Source: Escherichia sp. ESNIH1
GTDB taxonomy: Bacteria > Pseudomonadota > Gammaproteobacteria > Enterobacterales > Enterobacteriaceae
Reading direction: 5' to 3'
DNA: 64,000 bases
Assembly (NCBI GenBank): GCA_002918705.1
Contig: PQKR01000006.1
Span: 1-64,000 of the forward strand
Positions 53,204-63,239 of the stretch are shown piece by piece (position 1 is the stretch's first letter; each line of letters starts with the position of its first letter). The position numbers were made by a program, and so were the translations under genes. The notes beneath the pieces are model-generated. The model was given only the letters and a program-made list of their open reading frames with translations. It did no database searches and was not told the DNA's origin.

Positions 53204-55759
53204 TTAGTTACCGAACATGTCTTTGATCCAGCCTGCAACGCCGTCGCTCTTCTCCTGCTGCTGCGGCTGTTGCTGCTGCTGCTGAGGCTGCTGTTGCGGC
53301 TGCGGTGACGACTGCTCAAACGGGTTACCGCTCTGCTGCTGTTGCTGCTGCTGAAGCAGCATCTCGCTCTGCTGGCACAGGGCATCCGGATTCGATGTCC
53401 ATACCGGTAGCGAGCGCACACCGCCGCCGCAGACGAAGTTACCGCCCTCGTCCACGCCCATGTTAACGATATCCTCTGGCGGCGTCAGATCCAGCGGGAT
53501 CGGCGACTGGTTCGCCAGATAGCGCTGGTAGATTGCCATCGCCCCGCTGGCACCGTACAGCTTGGTCGGTTGGTTATTATCGCGTCCCACCCAGGTAATG
53601 GTCACCTCACGGCCGTCGATTCCGGCGAACCAGGTATCGACGTTGTTGTTGGTGGTCCCGGTTTTACCCGCCAGATGGAGGCCCGGATACTTCGCCCCCA
53701 GCTGACGGCCGGTGCCGCGCTGGATAACCTGCTGCATGGTCCACAGGGTCATGTAGGCCGCCTGAGCCGGCACCGCACGCTCCGCCTGCGGGAAGCTCTG
53801 GTAGAGCACCGTCCCGTCTTCAGCAATCACCGAGCGCAGCGCCGAGAGCGTCGCACGGTTACCGCCGCTGGCGATAGTCTGGAACGCCTGCGCCACCTCA
53901 ACCGGAGTCAGGTTCAGCGCCCCCAGCAGCATCGCCGGAACCGGGTGCAGCTGATCTTTTGGCACGCCCAGCTTGGTCCAGGTATCGGTCACCGCTGGCA
54001 GGCCCAGCGCCATCCCGAGGTTTACCGTCGGAACGTTCATCGAGCGGGTCAGGGCATCCGCCAGCATCACCTGGCCGCTAAAGCGGTGGTCATCGTTCTG
54101 CGGAGACCATACCTTGCCGTTAGGCTGGGGCAGAGAGATCGGCGCATCGGCAATCCACGTGTTCAGACGGTACTGGTTCGGCTGGCTCAGGGCGGTGAGA
54201 TAGGTAGCCGGTTTCGCCAGCGAGCCGATAGAGCGCCGCGCCTGCATAGCACGGTTGTAGCCCGCAAACTGCGGCGTCGCACCGCCAACCATTGCACGAA
54301 CTTCGCCGCTGAAGCGGTCAACGACCACCATCGCCGTCTCCAGATCGCTCAGCTTACGCTGCTTGATCAGAGCCGGAATACCTTCCACCGCGGCTTTCTC
54401 TGCCGCATCCTGCGCCACCGGATCAAAGGTGGTGAAGATCTTCACGCCGGAGAGATCTTTAACCTTATCGCCCAGCTTCGCCTGCAGCTCCTGACGCACC
54501 ATCTGCATAAACGCTGGCTGTGGAGAGATCACCCCGCCGCGCTTCTGCACTCCGAGCGGTCGGGCGCTGAGCATATCGTACAGCTCCTGATCGATAATTT
54601 TCTGCTCCTGCAGCAGGCGCAGCACCAGGTTACGCCGCTCCAGCGCCAGCTTCGGATTACGCCACGGGTTGTAGATCGAGGCCCCTTTCACCATGCCCAC
54701 CAGCAGCGCCTGCTGGTCAAGACTCAGCTCCTCTACCGGACGGCCGAAGTAGTAGAGGCTCGCCAGCGGGAAACCGCGGATTTCGTTATCGCCGCTCTGA
54801 CCGAGGTAGACCTCGTTCATGTACAGCTCAAGAATACGATCCTTGCTGTAGCGCGCATCAACGATCAATGCCATATAGGCTTCGTTCGCTTTACGCCAGT
54901 AGGAGCGTTCGCTGGAGAGGAAGAGGTTCTTCACCAGCTGCTGGGTCAGGGTACTCGCCCCCTGCACCGTGCGTCCCGCCGTCAGGTTCGCCAGTACCGC
55001 ACGCCCGATGGAGAAGAAGCTGATCCCGTCATGCTCATAGAAGTGACGGTCTTCGGTCGCCAGCAGGGTATCCACCAGCAGATCCGGGAAGCCGTTACGC
55101 GCAACGAACAGACGCTGCTCGCCGTTCGGCGAGGAGAGCATAGTGATCAGACGCGGATCGAGACGGAAGAAACCGAACTGACGATGACTATCCATGTTCT
55201 CGATAGTGTCCAGGTGGTTATCGCTGAACGTCAGCCGCGCGCGGACCTGCCCCTCTTTGCTATCAGGGAAGTCAAACGGACGACGGATCATCTCGATACT
55301 GTTGGCCTGCACGGTAAACTCGCCGGGACGGGTCATCGCCGTCACCTTGCGGTACTGGGTGGCCTCCAGCAGCTTCACCATCTCGTTCTTGCTGATCGGC
55401 ATCTCGGGTTCAAGGTTGACCATCCGGCCATACACCGCCGCCGGCAGCTGCCAAACTTTGCCGTCGATACGGCTGCGGATCTTCTGATCGAGATAGAGAC
55501 CATAGATGGCAAACAGCACCACCAGAACAATAAAGATCTTCAGCAGCAGCCAGAGCCAGCCGCGCTTGCGCTTACCGCCTTTACCTTTGCCGCTGCCGTT
55601 GCCGCTGCCTTTACCACGGCGTGGCGCGGGTGCATCGTCCTCATCGTCATACTCATCGTCAATCTCTTCATCTCTGAGACGACGACGGGTTACCTTCTGT
55701 TTTACCGGACGCGCAGGTCTGCCTTTACGTCCAATAGGTTCGCGGTCATTCCCCGCCAT
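53204..55759 (-). CDS. mrcB: Penicillin-binding protein 1B
   Basis: Bifunctional peptidoglycan synthase (glycosyltransferase and transpeptidase) activated by LpoB. 851 residues (844 in E. coli). Cytoplasmic basic tail, one membrane helix (about 68-90), UB2H domain that docks LpoB (about 110-200), GT51 domain with catalytic Glu in [14 protein letters not shown] near 235, and transpeptidase with SLAKP, SMN and KTGTT motifs in order. The C-terminal tail after about residue 790 is unusually glutamine-rich, coded mostly by CAG. Confidence 0.97.
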   Translation of the reverse strand: MAGNDREPIGRKGRPARPVKQKVTRRRLRDEEIDDEYDDEDDAPAPRRGKGSGNGSGKGKGGKRKRGWLWLLLKIFIVLVVLFAIYGLYLDQKIRSRIDGKVWQLPAAVYGRMVNLEPEMPISKNEMVKLLEATQYRKVTAMTRPGEFTVQANSIEMIRRPFDFPDSKEGQVRARLTFSDNHLDTIENMDSHRQFGFFRLDPRLITMLSSPNGEQRLFVARNGFPDLLVDTLLATEDRHFYEHDGISFFSIGRAVLANLTAGRTVQGASTLTQQLVKNLFLSSERSYWRKANEAYMALIVDARYSKDRILELYMNEVYLGQSGDNEIRGFPLASLYYFGRPVEELSLDQQALLVGMVKGASIYNPWRNPKLALERRNLVLRLLQEQKIIDQELYDMLSARPLGVQKRGGVISPQPAFMQMVRQELQAKLGDKVKDLSGVKIFTTFDPVAQDAAEKAAVEGIPALIKQRKLSDLETAMVVVDRFSGEVRAMVGGATPQFAGYNRAMQARRSIGSLAKPATYLTALSQPNQYRLNTWIADAPISLPQPNGKVWSPQNDDHRFSGQVMLADALTRSMNVPTVNLGMALGLPAVTDTWTKLGVPKDQLHPVPAMLLGALNLTPVEVAQAFQTIASGGNRATLSALRSVIAEDGTVLYQSFPQAERAVPAQAAYMTLWTMQQVIQRGTGRQLGAKYPGLHLAGKTGTTNNNVDTWFAGIDGREVTITWVGRDNNQPTKLYGASGAMAIYQRYLANQSPIPLDLTPPEDIVNMGVDEGGNFVCGGGVRSLPVWTSNPDALCQQSEMLLQQQQQQQSGNPFEQSSPQPQQQPQQQQQQPQQQEKSDGVAGWIKDMFGN

Positions 55760-55867
55760 GCTTACTCTCCGCTACATTATTCAGGCGCAAGGGCCCGATT
55801 CTCTTTTCTTCTACCAGGGGGCAGAAGAAGAAATCTCTCAATTTAACTTTCGCTACCCCGGATAGCG

Positions 55868-58297
55868 CTACGAATACTTTTTAGTGCGCCTGGTCGGCAT
55901 CGCATTAGCCGGATCGTCCGGCCAGACATGCTTTGGATAGCGACCCTTCATCTCTTTTTGTACTTCACGGTAGGCACCTGCCCAGAACGCGCTGAGATCG
56001 CGCGTGATCTGTAGCGGACGCTGCGCTGGCGAGAGTAGCTCAAGCACCAGCGGCATCCGCCCCTCGGCAATAACCGGGGTGGCGGCCTCGCCAAACATCT
56101 CCTGCATCCGCACCGCCAGCACCGGCGGATCCTCCGCATGGTAGCGGATGGCAATCTGGCTTCCCGTCGGCACAGTGTAATGCCCAGGCAGCGCACTATC
56201 CAGCCGTTGACGCAGCGGCCACGGCAGTAAATGGTTGAGGGCATGGATCAAATCCAGCGCTTTCAGCGCCCGCAGGGAGTGAACGCCCTGCATGTCGGGA
56301 AGTAACCATAGCTCAAGCGAGGCTAAAAGCGAGGCGTCATCTACCGCTGGCCACGCATATTCTGGTAGCCACAGCGCCGCACAGTGGAGACGCAGGCGCA
56401 GCTGCTCTGCCGCCGGGGTCCAGTTCAGCACCTGTAGCCCTTTATCGCGAATGCCGTTGAGCATCGCCCGGTGTAGCTCGCTCTCTGACGGCTTCGCCAG
56501 CGGCCTGACGCTCACTGTCAGCTGCCCGACCTGACTGCGGCGCAGCGCTTTCAGCGTGCCCTGGGCGTCGTCCCACTCTATGGTATCGGAGTGGCGCACC
56601 AGCCACGGCGCGGCGGCGATAAGCGTCTCAATATTGACCGGCATCGCCTGTAAAATGCGCGCGTCCGGCTGCTGGCTGCCCTGTAACAGCAGCGGCGCAA
56701 TCAACCATTCGTGGCGGCCCATCGCATCGTCTACGTCGAGCATCGCCCCCATGCCGTTTGCCAGCTGGTAACGCCCCTCCTGACCGCGCCGACGGGCAAT
56801 ACGGTCGGCAAAGCCGCGCGCCAGCAGGGTTGGGATAAGATCGCTATCTTCCCTCCCCTCTACGCCGTTAAGCCGCTTAAGCAGCTGGCGGCTGCGCCGC
56901 TGCCAGTGCGGCTGGCTGCGGGAGAAGGCCACGCCGAGATCGGTACTGCTTCCGCGCGGCGGCTCCTCCAGAATAGCAGCAAGCTTCGCCGCCGTTGCCG
57001 CCTCGTCGCCGGTCTGCGCGCTGACTAGCATGGCCGAGAGGCGCGGGGTCACGCCCAGCTTCGCCATCTTCTGCCCGCGCGTCGTCAGCCGCCGGTTCTC
57101 CAGCGCGCCCAGCTGCGCCAGCAGCGTTTCTGCCGCCGCCAGGTTCACTGCTGGCGGCATGTCCAGCCAGCAGAGCTGAGCCGGATCGCTACAGCCCCAC
57201 TGCACCAACTCCAGCAACATGGCGCTGAGATCGCTTTGCAGGATCTCCGGCTCGCTCTGCGCCGCTGCCCGTTCCGCCTGCTCTTTCGCCAGCAGGTGCA
57301 GGCAGATGCCCGGCGCCAGTCGTCCGGCGCGTCCGGCACGCTGGGTCATCGAGGCCTGGCTTACCCGCTGGGTTACCAGCCGCGTTAGGCCGGTGCGAGC
57401 GTCGAAGCGGGCTACCCGCTCCTGGGCGCTGTCAACCACCAGCCGGATCCCCTCAATAGTTAAACTGGTCTCGGCGATGTTGGTCGCCAGTACCACTTTG
57501 CGCAGCCCTTCCGGCGCGGGCAGGATCGCCTTACGCTGATCGCTCAGGGGCAGCGCACCGTAGAGCGGACAGAGCAGCACGTCGCTGCCGACGCGCTGGG
57601 CCAGCTGCTCCTGCACGCGCTGGATCTCACCGACTCCGGGCAGAAACAGCAGCAGCGAGCCGTGCTCGGCCCGCAGCAACTCGGCGGTCGCCGCGGCCAC
57701 GGCCTCATCAAAGCGAGTATGGCTGGGCAGCGGTTGATAGCGGCGATCCACAGGGTATGCACGCCCCTCCGAAGCGATAACCGGCGCGTCCGGCAGCAGA
57801 CGCTGGAGACGGTCGTTATCCAGCGTCGCCGACATAATAAGGAGCTTGAGATCGTCGCGCAGCCCCTGCTGCACGTCCAGCAGCAGCGCCAGAGCCAGAT
57901 CGGCCTCCAGGCTACGCTCGTGGAACTCATCGAGGATCACCAGTCCAATGTCGGCCAGCTCGGGATCGCGCTGGATCATGCGGGTCAGGATCCCCTCGGT
58001 GACCACCTCCAGGCGCGTCGCTGCGCCGACGCAGGTCTCACCGCGCATCCGGTAGCCCACCGTCTCACCGGGCTGCTCGCCCAATAGCTCCGCCAGCCGC
58101 TGGGCGACGTTGCGCGCTGCCAGACGACGCGGCTCCAGCAGCAGAATGCGCCCGGCAATATTACCCTCGGCAAGAATGCGCAGCGGCAGCCAGGTCGATT
58201 TGCCCGCGCCGGTGGGGGCGTTAAGCAGGACCTGTGGCGCATGGGCGAGCGCAGAGAGCAGTTCGGGCAGTACGGCAGCGACGGGCAGAGAGGACAC
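55868..58297 (-). CDS. hrpB: ATP-dependent RNA helicase HrpB
   Basis: DEAH-box helicase of the HrpB family; the cellular role is poorly defined. 809 residues from a GTG at 58295-58297, the same length as E. coli. Walker A GAGKST near 30, DEFH box near 118 (motif II), SAT near 155, and the conserved QRAGRAGR helicase motif VI near 315. The helicase-associated and HrpB-specific domains fill the C-terminal half. Divergent from thpR across 77 bases. Confidence 0.94.
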   Translation of the reverse strand: MSSLPVAAVLPELLSALAHAPQVLLNAPTGAGKSTWLPLRILAEGNIAGRILLLEPRRLAARNVAQRLAELLGEQPGETVGYRMRGETCVGAATRLEVVTEGILTRMIQRDPELADIGLVILDEFHERSLEADLALALLLDVQQGLRDDLKLLIMSATLDNDRLQRLLPDAPVIASEGRAYPVDRRYQPLPSHTRFDEAVAAATAELLRAEHGSLLLFLPGVGEIQRVQEQLAQRVGSDVLLCPLYGALPLSDQRKAILPAPEGLRKVVLATNIAETSLTIEGIRLVVDSAQERVARFDARTGLTRLVTQRVSQASMTQRAGRAGRLAPGICLHLLAKEQAERAAAQSEPEILQSDLSAMLLELVQWGCSDPAQLCWLDMPPAVNLAAAETLLAQLGALENRRLTTRGQKMAKLGVTPRLSAMLVSAQTGDEAATAAKLAAILEEPPRGSSTDLGVAFSRSQPHWQRRSRQLLKRLNGVEGREDSDLIPTLLARGFADRIARRRGQEGRYQLANGMGAMLDVDDAMGRHEWLIAPLLLQGSQQPDARILQAMPVNIETLIAAAPWLVRHSDTIEWDDAQGTLKALRRSQVGQLTVSVRPLAKPSESELHRAMLNGIRDKGLQVLNWTPAAEQLRLRLHCAALWLPEYAWPAVDDASLLASLELWLLPDMQGVHSLRALKALDLIHALNHLLPWPLRQRLDSALPGHYTVPTGSQIAIRYHAEDPPVLAVRMQEMFGEAATPVIAEGRMPLVLELLSPAQRPLQITRDLSAFWAGAYREVQKEMKGRYPKHVWPDDPANAMPTRRTKKYS

Positions 58298-58374
58298 GCA
58301 TGGCTCCAGGGGTTAACTTTCATTTCAACGGCGAGCATTGTAGCATCGCCGTAAATCATTACCGAGTATCGCTT

Positions 58375-58905
58375 ATGTCTGAGCCAAAAAGGCTGTTCTT
58401 CGCCGTTGCGCTGCCCGACCAGATCCAGCGGCAGATTATCCACTGGCGGGCGGCGCATTTTTCGCCAGAGGCCGGACGCCCCATTGAGGCGGCAAATCTC
58501 CACGTAACGCTGGCGTTTCTCGGCGAGGTCGGCGAGGAGAAGCAGCGCGCGCTGAGCCAGCTTGCCGGACGCATCCGCCAGCCGGGCTTTACCCTGACCC
58601 TGGACGATGCCGGGCAGTGGCTGCGCTCGCGGGTAGTCTGGCTCGGCACGCGCCAGCCGCCGCGCGGCCTGTTGCAGCTGGCCAACCTGCTGCGTGCCCA
58701 GGCCGCCCGCAGCGGCTGCTATCAAAGTCCGCAGCCGTTTCATCCTCACGTGACGCTGCTGCGCAACGCCAGCCATGCGGTGGCTATTCCGCCGCCGGGG
58801 TTTAGCTGGTCCTTTCCCGTTAACGAATTTGTGCTGTATGAGTCGCAGTTTTCCCGAGGGCGCACCCGTTATACGCCGCTGGAGAGCTGGCGACTTGCTG
58901 ATTAA
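58375..58905 (+). CDS. thpR: RNA 2',3'-cyclic phosphodiesterase (LigT)
   Basis: 2H-family phosphoesterase (ligT) acting on 2',3'-cyclic phosphate ends and able to ligate tRNA halves with 2'-5' bonds in vitro. 176 residues from the ATG at 58375 (MSEPKRLFFAV), equal to E. coli; a longer upstream reading overlaps hrpB and is not real. Two HxT motifs, HVTLAFL near 43 and HPHVTLL near 125, form the active site. Ten bases before sfsA. Confidence 0.94.
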   Translation: MSEPKRLFFAVALPDQIQRQIIHWRAAHFSPEAGRPIEAANLHVTLAFLGEVGEEKQRALSQLAGRIRQPGFTLTLDDAGQWLRSRVVWLGTRQPPRGLLQLANLLRAQAARSGCYQSPQPFHPHVTLLRNASHAVAIPPPGFSWSFPVNEFVLYESQFSRGRTRYTPLESWRLAD

Positions 58906-58914
58906 GAGGTTCTG

Positions 58915-59619
58915 ATGCAGTTCTCCCCCCCGTTACAGCCTGCTACCCTGGTGCAGCGCTACAAGCGTTTTCTGGCGGATGTGATTACCCCGGACGGTAC
59001 GGCCCTGACGCTGCACTGTCCCAATACCGGGGCGATGACCGGCTGCGCGACGCCCGGCGATACCGTCTGGTACTCCACCTCAGAGAGCGCAAAGCGTAAG
59101 TACCCGCACACCTGGGAGATCACCCAGACGCAAAATGGCACGTTTATTTGTGTCAACACATTACGGGCCAACACATTGGCCAAAGAGGCGATTCTCTCCG
59201 GCGTTATCCCTGAACTGCAGGGCTATAGCGTGCTGAAAAGTGAAGTAAAATACGGCTCCGAAAATAGCAGAATAGACCTTATGTTGCAGGCGGAGGCCCG
59301 CCGCAACTGCTATATTGAAGTGAAATCGGTCACGCTTGCCGACAAGGGATACGGCTTTTTTCCCGATGCAGTGACTCTTCGCGGGCAGAAGCATCTGCGG
59401 GAGTTAATGAGCGTGGCGGCCAGTGGGGATCGGGCAGTGATGCTGTTTACCGTGCTGCACTCAGCCATTGAACGTTTTTCACCGGCGCGCCATATAGATG
59501 CAAAATACGCACAGCTTTTAGAAGAAGCGCAGCGGCAGGGGGTAGAAATTCTGGTTTACAAAGCGGAACTTTCTGCCGGAGAAATGAGTCTTAGATCGCC
59601 CTTACCTTATGAAAGCTAA
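58915..59619 (+). CDS. sfsA: SfsA family protein
   Basis: Named for sugar fermentation stimulation when overexpressed in E. coli; binds DNA nonspecifically and has a nuclease-like (PD-(D/E)XK-like) C-terminal fold with an OB-fold N-terminal part, but the true role is unknown. 234 residues. The RIDLMLQ and [10 protein letters not shown] segments near 120-140 show the D...E-x-K pattern. Confidence 0.93.
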   Translation: MQFSPPLQPATLVQRYKRFLADVITPDGTALTLHCPNTGAMTGCATPGDTVWYSTSESAKRKYPHTWEITQTQNGTFICVNTLRANTLAKEAILSGVIPELQGYSVLKSEVKYGSENSRIDLMLQAEARRNCYIEVKSVTLADKGYGFFPDAVTLRGQKHLRELMSVAASGDRAVMLFTVLHSAIERFSPARHIDAKYAQLLEEAQRQGVEILVYKAELSAGEMSLRSPLPYES

Positions 59620-59706
59620 GGATCGGCGACCAGCCAGATAGCATTCTGGTCTACGTGCGCAAATACGCTTTTCCTCACAGGGTTGTCAAGTGTTACGTTT
59701 AGATAA

Positions 59707-59735
59707 TTGCTATCCGGAAAAGCATCTGCTATTTA
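59707..59735 (+). promoter_or_regulatory. Candidate dksA promoter
   Basis: TTGCTA (59707-59712), 17 bp, TATTTA (59730-59735) with an extended -10 TGC, 60 bases before the dksA start in the 176-bp gap after sfsA. A 5-bp hairpin CCCCG/CGGGG follows in the leader (about 59754-59767). Confidence 0.55.
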
Positions 59736-59795
59736 TAGCGGCCTGATTTTTCCCCCGAACACGGGGATCGATAGTGCGTGTTAAGGAGAAGCAAC

Positions 59796-60251
59796 ATGCA
59801 AGAAGGGCAAAACCGTAAAACATCGTCCCTGAGTATTCTCGCCATTGCTGGCGTGGAGCCGTATCAGGAGAAGCCGGGCGAAGAGTATATGAACGAAGCC
59901 CAGCTGGCGCACTTCAAGCGTATTCTTGAAGCGTGGCGTAATCAACTTAGGGATGAAGTCGATCGCACCGTCACCCATATGCAGGATGAAGCTGCTAACT
60001 TCCCGGATCCGGTTGACAGAGCCGCCCAGGAAGAGGAGTTCAGCCTCGAACTGCGTAACCGTGACCGCGAGCGTAAACTGATTAAAAAGATCGAGAAGAC
60101 GCTGAAGAAAGTAGAAGACGAAGACTTTGGCTTCTGCGAATCCTGCGGTGTTGAAATTGGCATTCGTCGTCTGGAAGCACGTCCGACAGCCGACCTGTGC
60201 ATCGACTGCAAAACACTGGCTGAAATCCGCGAAAAACAGATGGCGGGCTAA
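59796..60251 (+). CDS. dksA: RNA polymerase-binding transcription factor DksA
   Basis: Binds the secondary channel of RNA polymerase and, with ppGpp, represses rRNA promoters and activates amino-acid promoters. 151 residues from the ATG at 59796 after TTAAGGAG; the six-codon longer reading is not supported. Coiled coil (about 35-108) with tip DPVDRA near 71-76, and a C4 zinc finger CESC...CIDC near 114-138. The rrn P1 at the left edge of the window is a typical target. Confidence 0.97.
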   Translation: MQEGQNRKTSSLSILAIAGVEPYQEKPGEEYMNEAQLAHFKRILEAWRNQLRDEVDRTVTHMQDEAANFPDPVDRAAQEEEFSLELRNRDRERKLIKKIEKTLKKVEDEDFGFCESCGVEIGIRRLEARPTADLCIDCKTLAEIREKQMAG

Positions 60252-60278
60252 GCCCGGCGTTTTCGCACCGTTCCCTGT

Positions 60279-60302
60279 GGCGGGAGTCTCTCCCGCCCTG
60301 TT
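60279..60302 (+). terminator. Hairpin between dksA and gluQ
   Basis: Perfect 8-bp stem GGCGGGAG/CTCCCGCC with a 3-base loop (60279-60297), followed by TGTTATC. In Shigella flexneri a terminator between these two genes limits gluQ expression; here it is positioned alike. Confidence 0.75.
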
Positions 60303-60319
60303 ATCTCTCGCCTGTCGAC

Positions 60320-61216
60320 ATGCCAGAATCACACTATATTGGGCGCTTTGCGCCATCGCCTTCCGGTGAACTCCATTTCGGTTCGCTGATAGCCGCGCTC
60401 GGCAGCTATCTCCAGGCCCGCGCCCAGCAGGGAACGTGGCGGGTACGCATTGAGGATATCGATCCGCCCCGGGAAGTGCCCGGCGCGGCCGATACCATCC
60501 TGCGTCAGCTTGAGCACTACGGCCTGCACTGGGACGGCGAGGTACTCTGGCAGTCCCAGCGGCATGAGGCCTACCGCGACGCGCTGGCTGCTTTACGCCA
60601 GCGCGGGCTGAGCTACTACTGCACCTGCACCCGGGCGCGTATTCAGAGCATCGGCGGGGTCTATGACGGCCACTGCCGCCTGCGCGATAACGGCCCGGAG
60701 AACGCCGCGCTGCGCCTGTGGCAGCACCAGCCGGTGCTGCACTTTCATGACAGACTGCGGGGCGATCTCTACGCCGATGAGGCGCTGGCGCGGGAGGATT
60801 TTATTATCCACCGCCGGGATGGCCTGTTTGCCTATAACCTGGCCGTAGTCGTAGATGATAACTTTCAGGGCGTCACTGAGATCGTGCGCGGCGCGGATCT
60901 TATCGCCCCTACGGTGCGGCAGATCTCGCTCTATCAGCAGCTTGGCTGGCAGCCGCCTGACTATGTTCACCTGCCGCTGGCCCTGAACAGCGACGGTAAC
61001 AAGCTCTCTAAGCAGAATCACGCTCCGCCGCTGCCAGAGGGCGATCCGCGGCCGGTGCTGATCCGCGCTTTACAATTTTTAAATCAGGATGTAACAAGTA
61101 ACTGGCAGGATTTGCCCACCGCGGCCCTGCTACAGCATGCGGTAGAGAACTGGGATCTGTCCCGGGTCCCTGAGACAGCACAGATCAATCCGGCATTCCT
61201 AAATGCCCCACTCTGA
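60320..61216 (+). CDS. gluQ: Glutamyl-Q tRNA(Asp) synthetase
   Basis: Paralog of the catalytic domain of GluRS that adds glutamate to queuosine 34 of tRNA-Asp. 298 residues, with no anticodon-binding domain. HIGH-like HFGS near 18 within [15 protein letters not shown], and a KMSKS-like KLSKQNH near 235. Four zinc ligands (CTCTR...Y...C) near 101-125 are present. Read from a message shared with dksA by passing the hairpin. Confidence 0.95.
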   Translation: MPESHYIGRFAPSPSGELHFGSLIAALGSYLQARAQQGTWRVRIEDIDPPREVPGAADTILRQLEHYGLHWDGEVLWQSQRHEAYRDALAALRQRGLSYYCTCTRARIQSIGGVYDGHCRLRDNGPENAALRLWQHQPVLHFHDRLRGDLYADEALAREDFIIHRRDGLFAYNLAVVVDDNFQGVTEIVRGADLIAPTVRQISLYQQLGWQPPDYVHLPLALNSDGNKLSKQNHAPPLPEGDPRPVLIRALQFLNQDVTSNWQDLPTAALLQHAVENWDLSRVPETAQINPAFLNAPL

Positions 61217-61271
61217 GCTATGATTAGCCGCAATTTTTTTGTCGTAAAGACTGACACAACCGAGGTGCACC

Positions 61272-62669
61272 ATTTTTACCCGAGTCGCTAATTTTTGCCG
61301 CAAGGTGTTAAGCCGCGAGGAAAGCATGGCCGAGGAGGTCATCGCCGAGCCGCGTATGACGGTTATTCCGCGCGAGCAGCACACAATTTCCCGCAAAGAT
61401 ATCAGTGAAAATGCCCTCAAGGTGCTGTACCGTCTGAACAAAGCGGGCTACGAAGCCTACCTTGTAGGCGGTGGCGTCCGCGATCTGCTGTTAGGCAAAA
61501 AACCGAAAGATTTCGACGTGACGACCAACGCCACGCCGGATCAGGTGCGCAAGCTGTTCCGCAACTGCCGTCTGGTGGGCCGTCGTTTCCGTCTGGCGCA
61601 CGTGATGTTTGGTCCGGAGATCATTGAGGTGGCTACCTTCCGTGGCCATCACGAAGATCAGCCTGCCGATCGCACCACCTCCCAGCGCGGCCAGAACGGC
61701 ATGCTGCTGCGCGACAACATCTTCGGCTCTATTGAAGAGGACGCCCAGCGCCGCGATTTCACCATTAACAGCCTTTACTACAGCGTGGCTGACTTTACGG
61801 TGCGCGACTACGTCGGGGGGATGCAGGATCTTGAAGAGGGTGTTATCCGCCTGATCGGTAACCCGGAGACCCGCTATCGGGAGGATCCGGTGCGGATGCT
61901 GCGCGCGGTGCGCTTTGCCGCCAAGCTGCATATGCGTATCAGCCCGGAGACCGCCGAACCGATCGCCCGTCTCGCGACGCTTATCAACGACGTGCCGCCG
62001 GCGCGCCTGTTTGAAGAGTCGCTGAAGCTGCTGCAGGCTGGTAATGGCCTGGACACCTATCAGCTGCTGCGCGAGTACAGCCTGTTCCAGCCGCTGTTCC
62101 CTACCATCACGCGCTACTTCACCGAGAAGGGTGATTCGTCGATGGAGCGGATCATCAACCTGGTGCTGAAGAACACCGATACCCGCATTCAGAACGATAT
62201 GCGCGTTAACCCGGCGTTCCTGTTTGCTGCCATGCTTTGGTATCCACAGCTGGAGACCGCGCAGAAGATTGCCCAGGAGAGCGGCCTGACCTATCACGAC
62301 GCCTTCGCGCTGGCGATGAACGACGTGCTGGACGAAGCCTGCCGCACGCTGGCGATCCCGAAACGGATCACCACCCTGGTACGCGATATCTGGCAGCTGC
62401 AGCTGCGCATGTCCCGCCGCCAGGGCAAACGCGCCTGGAAGCTGATGGAGCATCCGAAGTTCCGCGCCGCCTACGATCTGCTCGCCCTGCGGGCCGAGGT
62501 CGAGGGCAACCACGAGCTGCAAAAACTGGTGCAGTGGTGGGGCGAGTTCCAGGTGGCTGCACCGCCCGCGCAGAAGGGCATGCTTGACGTGCTGGATGAT
62601 GAGCCGGATACCCGCCGTCGCCATCGCCGCCCGCGTAAGCGTACCCCGCGTCGCGAAGGCAGCGCATGA
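61272..62669 (+). CDS. pcnB: Poly(A) polymerase I, AUU start
   Basis: Adds poly(A) tails that promote RNA decay; controls ColE1 plasmid copy number through RNAI. Only an ATT at 61272-61274 restores the N terminus known from E. coli ([16 protein letters not shown]) and the full 465 residues. E. coli pcnB is known to start at AUU, limiting expression. A GAGGTG lies 5 bases before it. Internal GTG (61305) or ATG (61326) starts would remove 11 or 18 residues. Nucleotidyltransferase motif [20 protein letters not shown] with the paired catalytic Asp near 70-90; basic C-terminal tail. Overlaps folK by four bases. Confidence 0.93.
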   Translation: MFTRVANFCRKVLSREESMAEEVIAEPRMTVIPREQHTISRKDISENALKVLYRLNKAGYEAYLVGGGVRDLLLGKKPKDFDVTTNATPDQVRKLFRNCRLVGRRFRLAHVMFGPEIIEVATFRGHHEDQPADRTTSQRGQNGMLLRDNIFGSIEEDAQRRDFTINSLYYSVADFTVRDYVGGMQDLEEGVIRLIGNPETRYREDPVRMLRAVRFAAKLHMRISPETAEPIARLATLINDVPPARLFEESLKLLQAGNGLDTYQLLREYSLFQPLFPTITRYFTEKGDSSMERIINLVLKNTDTRIQNDMRVNPAFLFAAMLWYPQLETAQKIAQESGLTYHDAFALAMNDVLDEACRTLAIPKRITTLVRDIWQLQLRMSRRQGKRAWKLMEHPKFRAAYDLLALRAEVEGNHELQKLVQWWGEFQVAAPPAQKGMLDVLDDEPDTRRRHRRPRKRTPRREGSA

Positions 62670-63145
62670 CGCTGGTCTATATTGCCCTTGGCAGTAACCT
62701 GGCGTCGCCTCTGACCCAGGTTAACGCGGCAATCGCGGCGCTGGGAACCCTCCCTGACAGCCAGGTTGTCGCCGTCTCCGGCTTCTACCGCACGCCGCCG
62801 CTGGGTCCGCAGGATCAGCCCGACTACCTTAACGCCGCCGTGGCGCTGGAGACGACGCTGGCGCCTGAAGCTCTGCTGGATCACACCCAGCGTATCGAGC
62901 TGGACCAGGGCCGGGTGCGTAAAGCGGAGCGCTGGGGACCGCGCACGTTGGATCTCGACATTATGCTGTTTGGCGATGAGACTCTCGCTACCTCGCGCCT
63001 CACCGTCCCCCACTACGATATGAAAAACCGCGGCTTTATGCTCTGGCCGCTGTTTGAGATCGCGCCCGAACTGCGTTTCCCCGACGGCGAGACGCTTGTC
63101 AGCGTACTTGCGCGCCTCGGCGCAGCAAAACCCGCGAGCTGGTAA
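62666..63145 (+). CDS. folK: 2-amino-4-hydroxy-6-hydroxymethyldihydropteridine pyrophosphokinase
   Basis: HPPK, transfers pyrophosphate from ATP in folate synthesis. 159 residues. The signature [13 protein letters not shown] near 88-100 contains the two metal-binding aspartates. ATGA overlap with pcnB couples translation. Confidence 0.97.
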   Translation: MTLVYIALGSNLASPLTQVNAAIAALGTLPDSQVVAVSGFYRTPPLGPQDQPDYLNAAVALETTLAPEALLDHTQRIELDQGRVRKAERWGPRTLDLDIMLFGDETLATSRLTVPHYDMKNRGFMLWPLFEIAPELRFPDGETLVSVLARLGAAKPASW

Positions 63146-63239
63146 TACCACTCCGCCCCCTAAACCTGCTGAAAATCATTGTCCCGCCTGACGTTACTGA
63201 TAAAATGCCGAAAAGTTTAAGGCTCCATCAGGAAACGCT

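Noticed and set aside
53220-53390. CAG/CTG repeats as a CRISPR or tandem-repeat array
   Set aside because: The repeats are codon-phase glutamines within mrcB, not spaced direct repeats.
53570-55846. A 758-codon open frame on the plus strand opposite mrcB
   Set aside because: It lies fully antisense to a conserved essential-type gene, has no recognisable domain and an arginine/histidine-rich composition typical of antisense frames in GC-rich genes.
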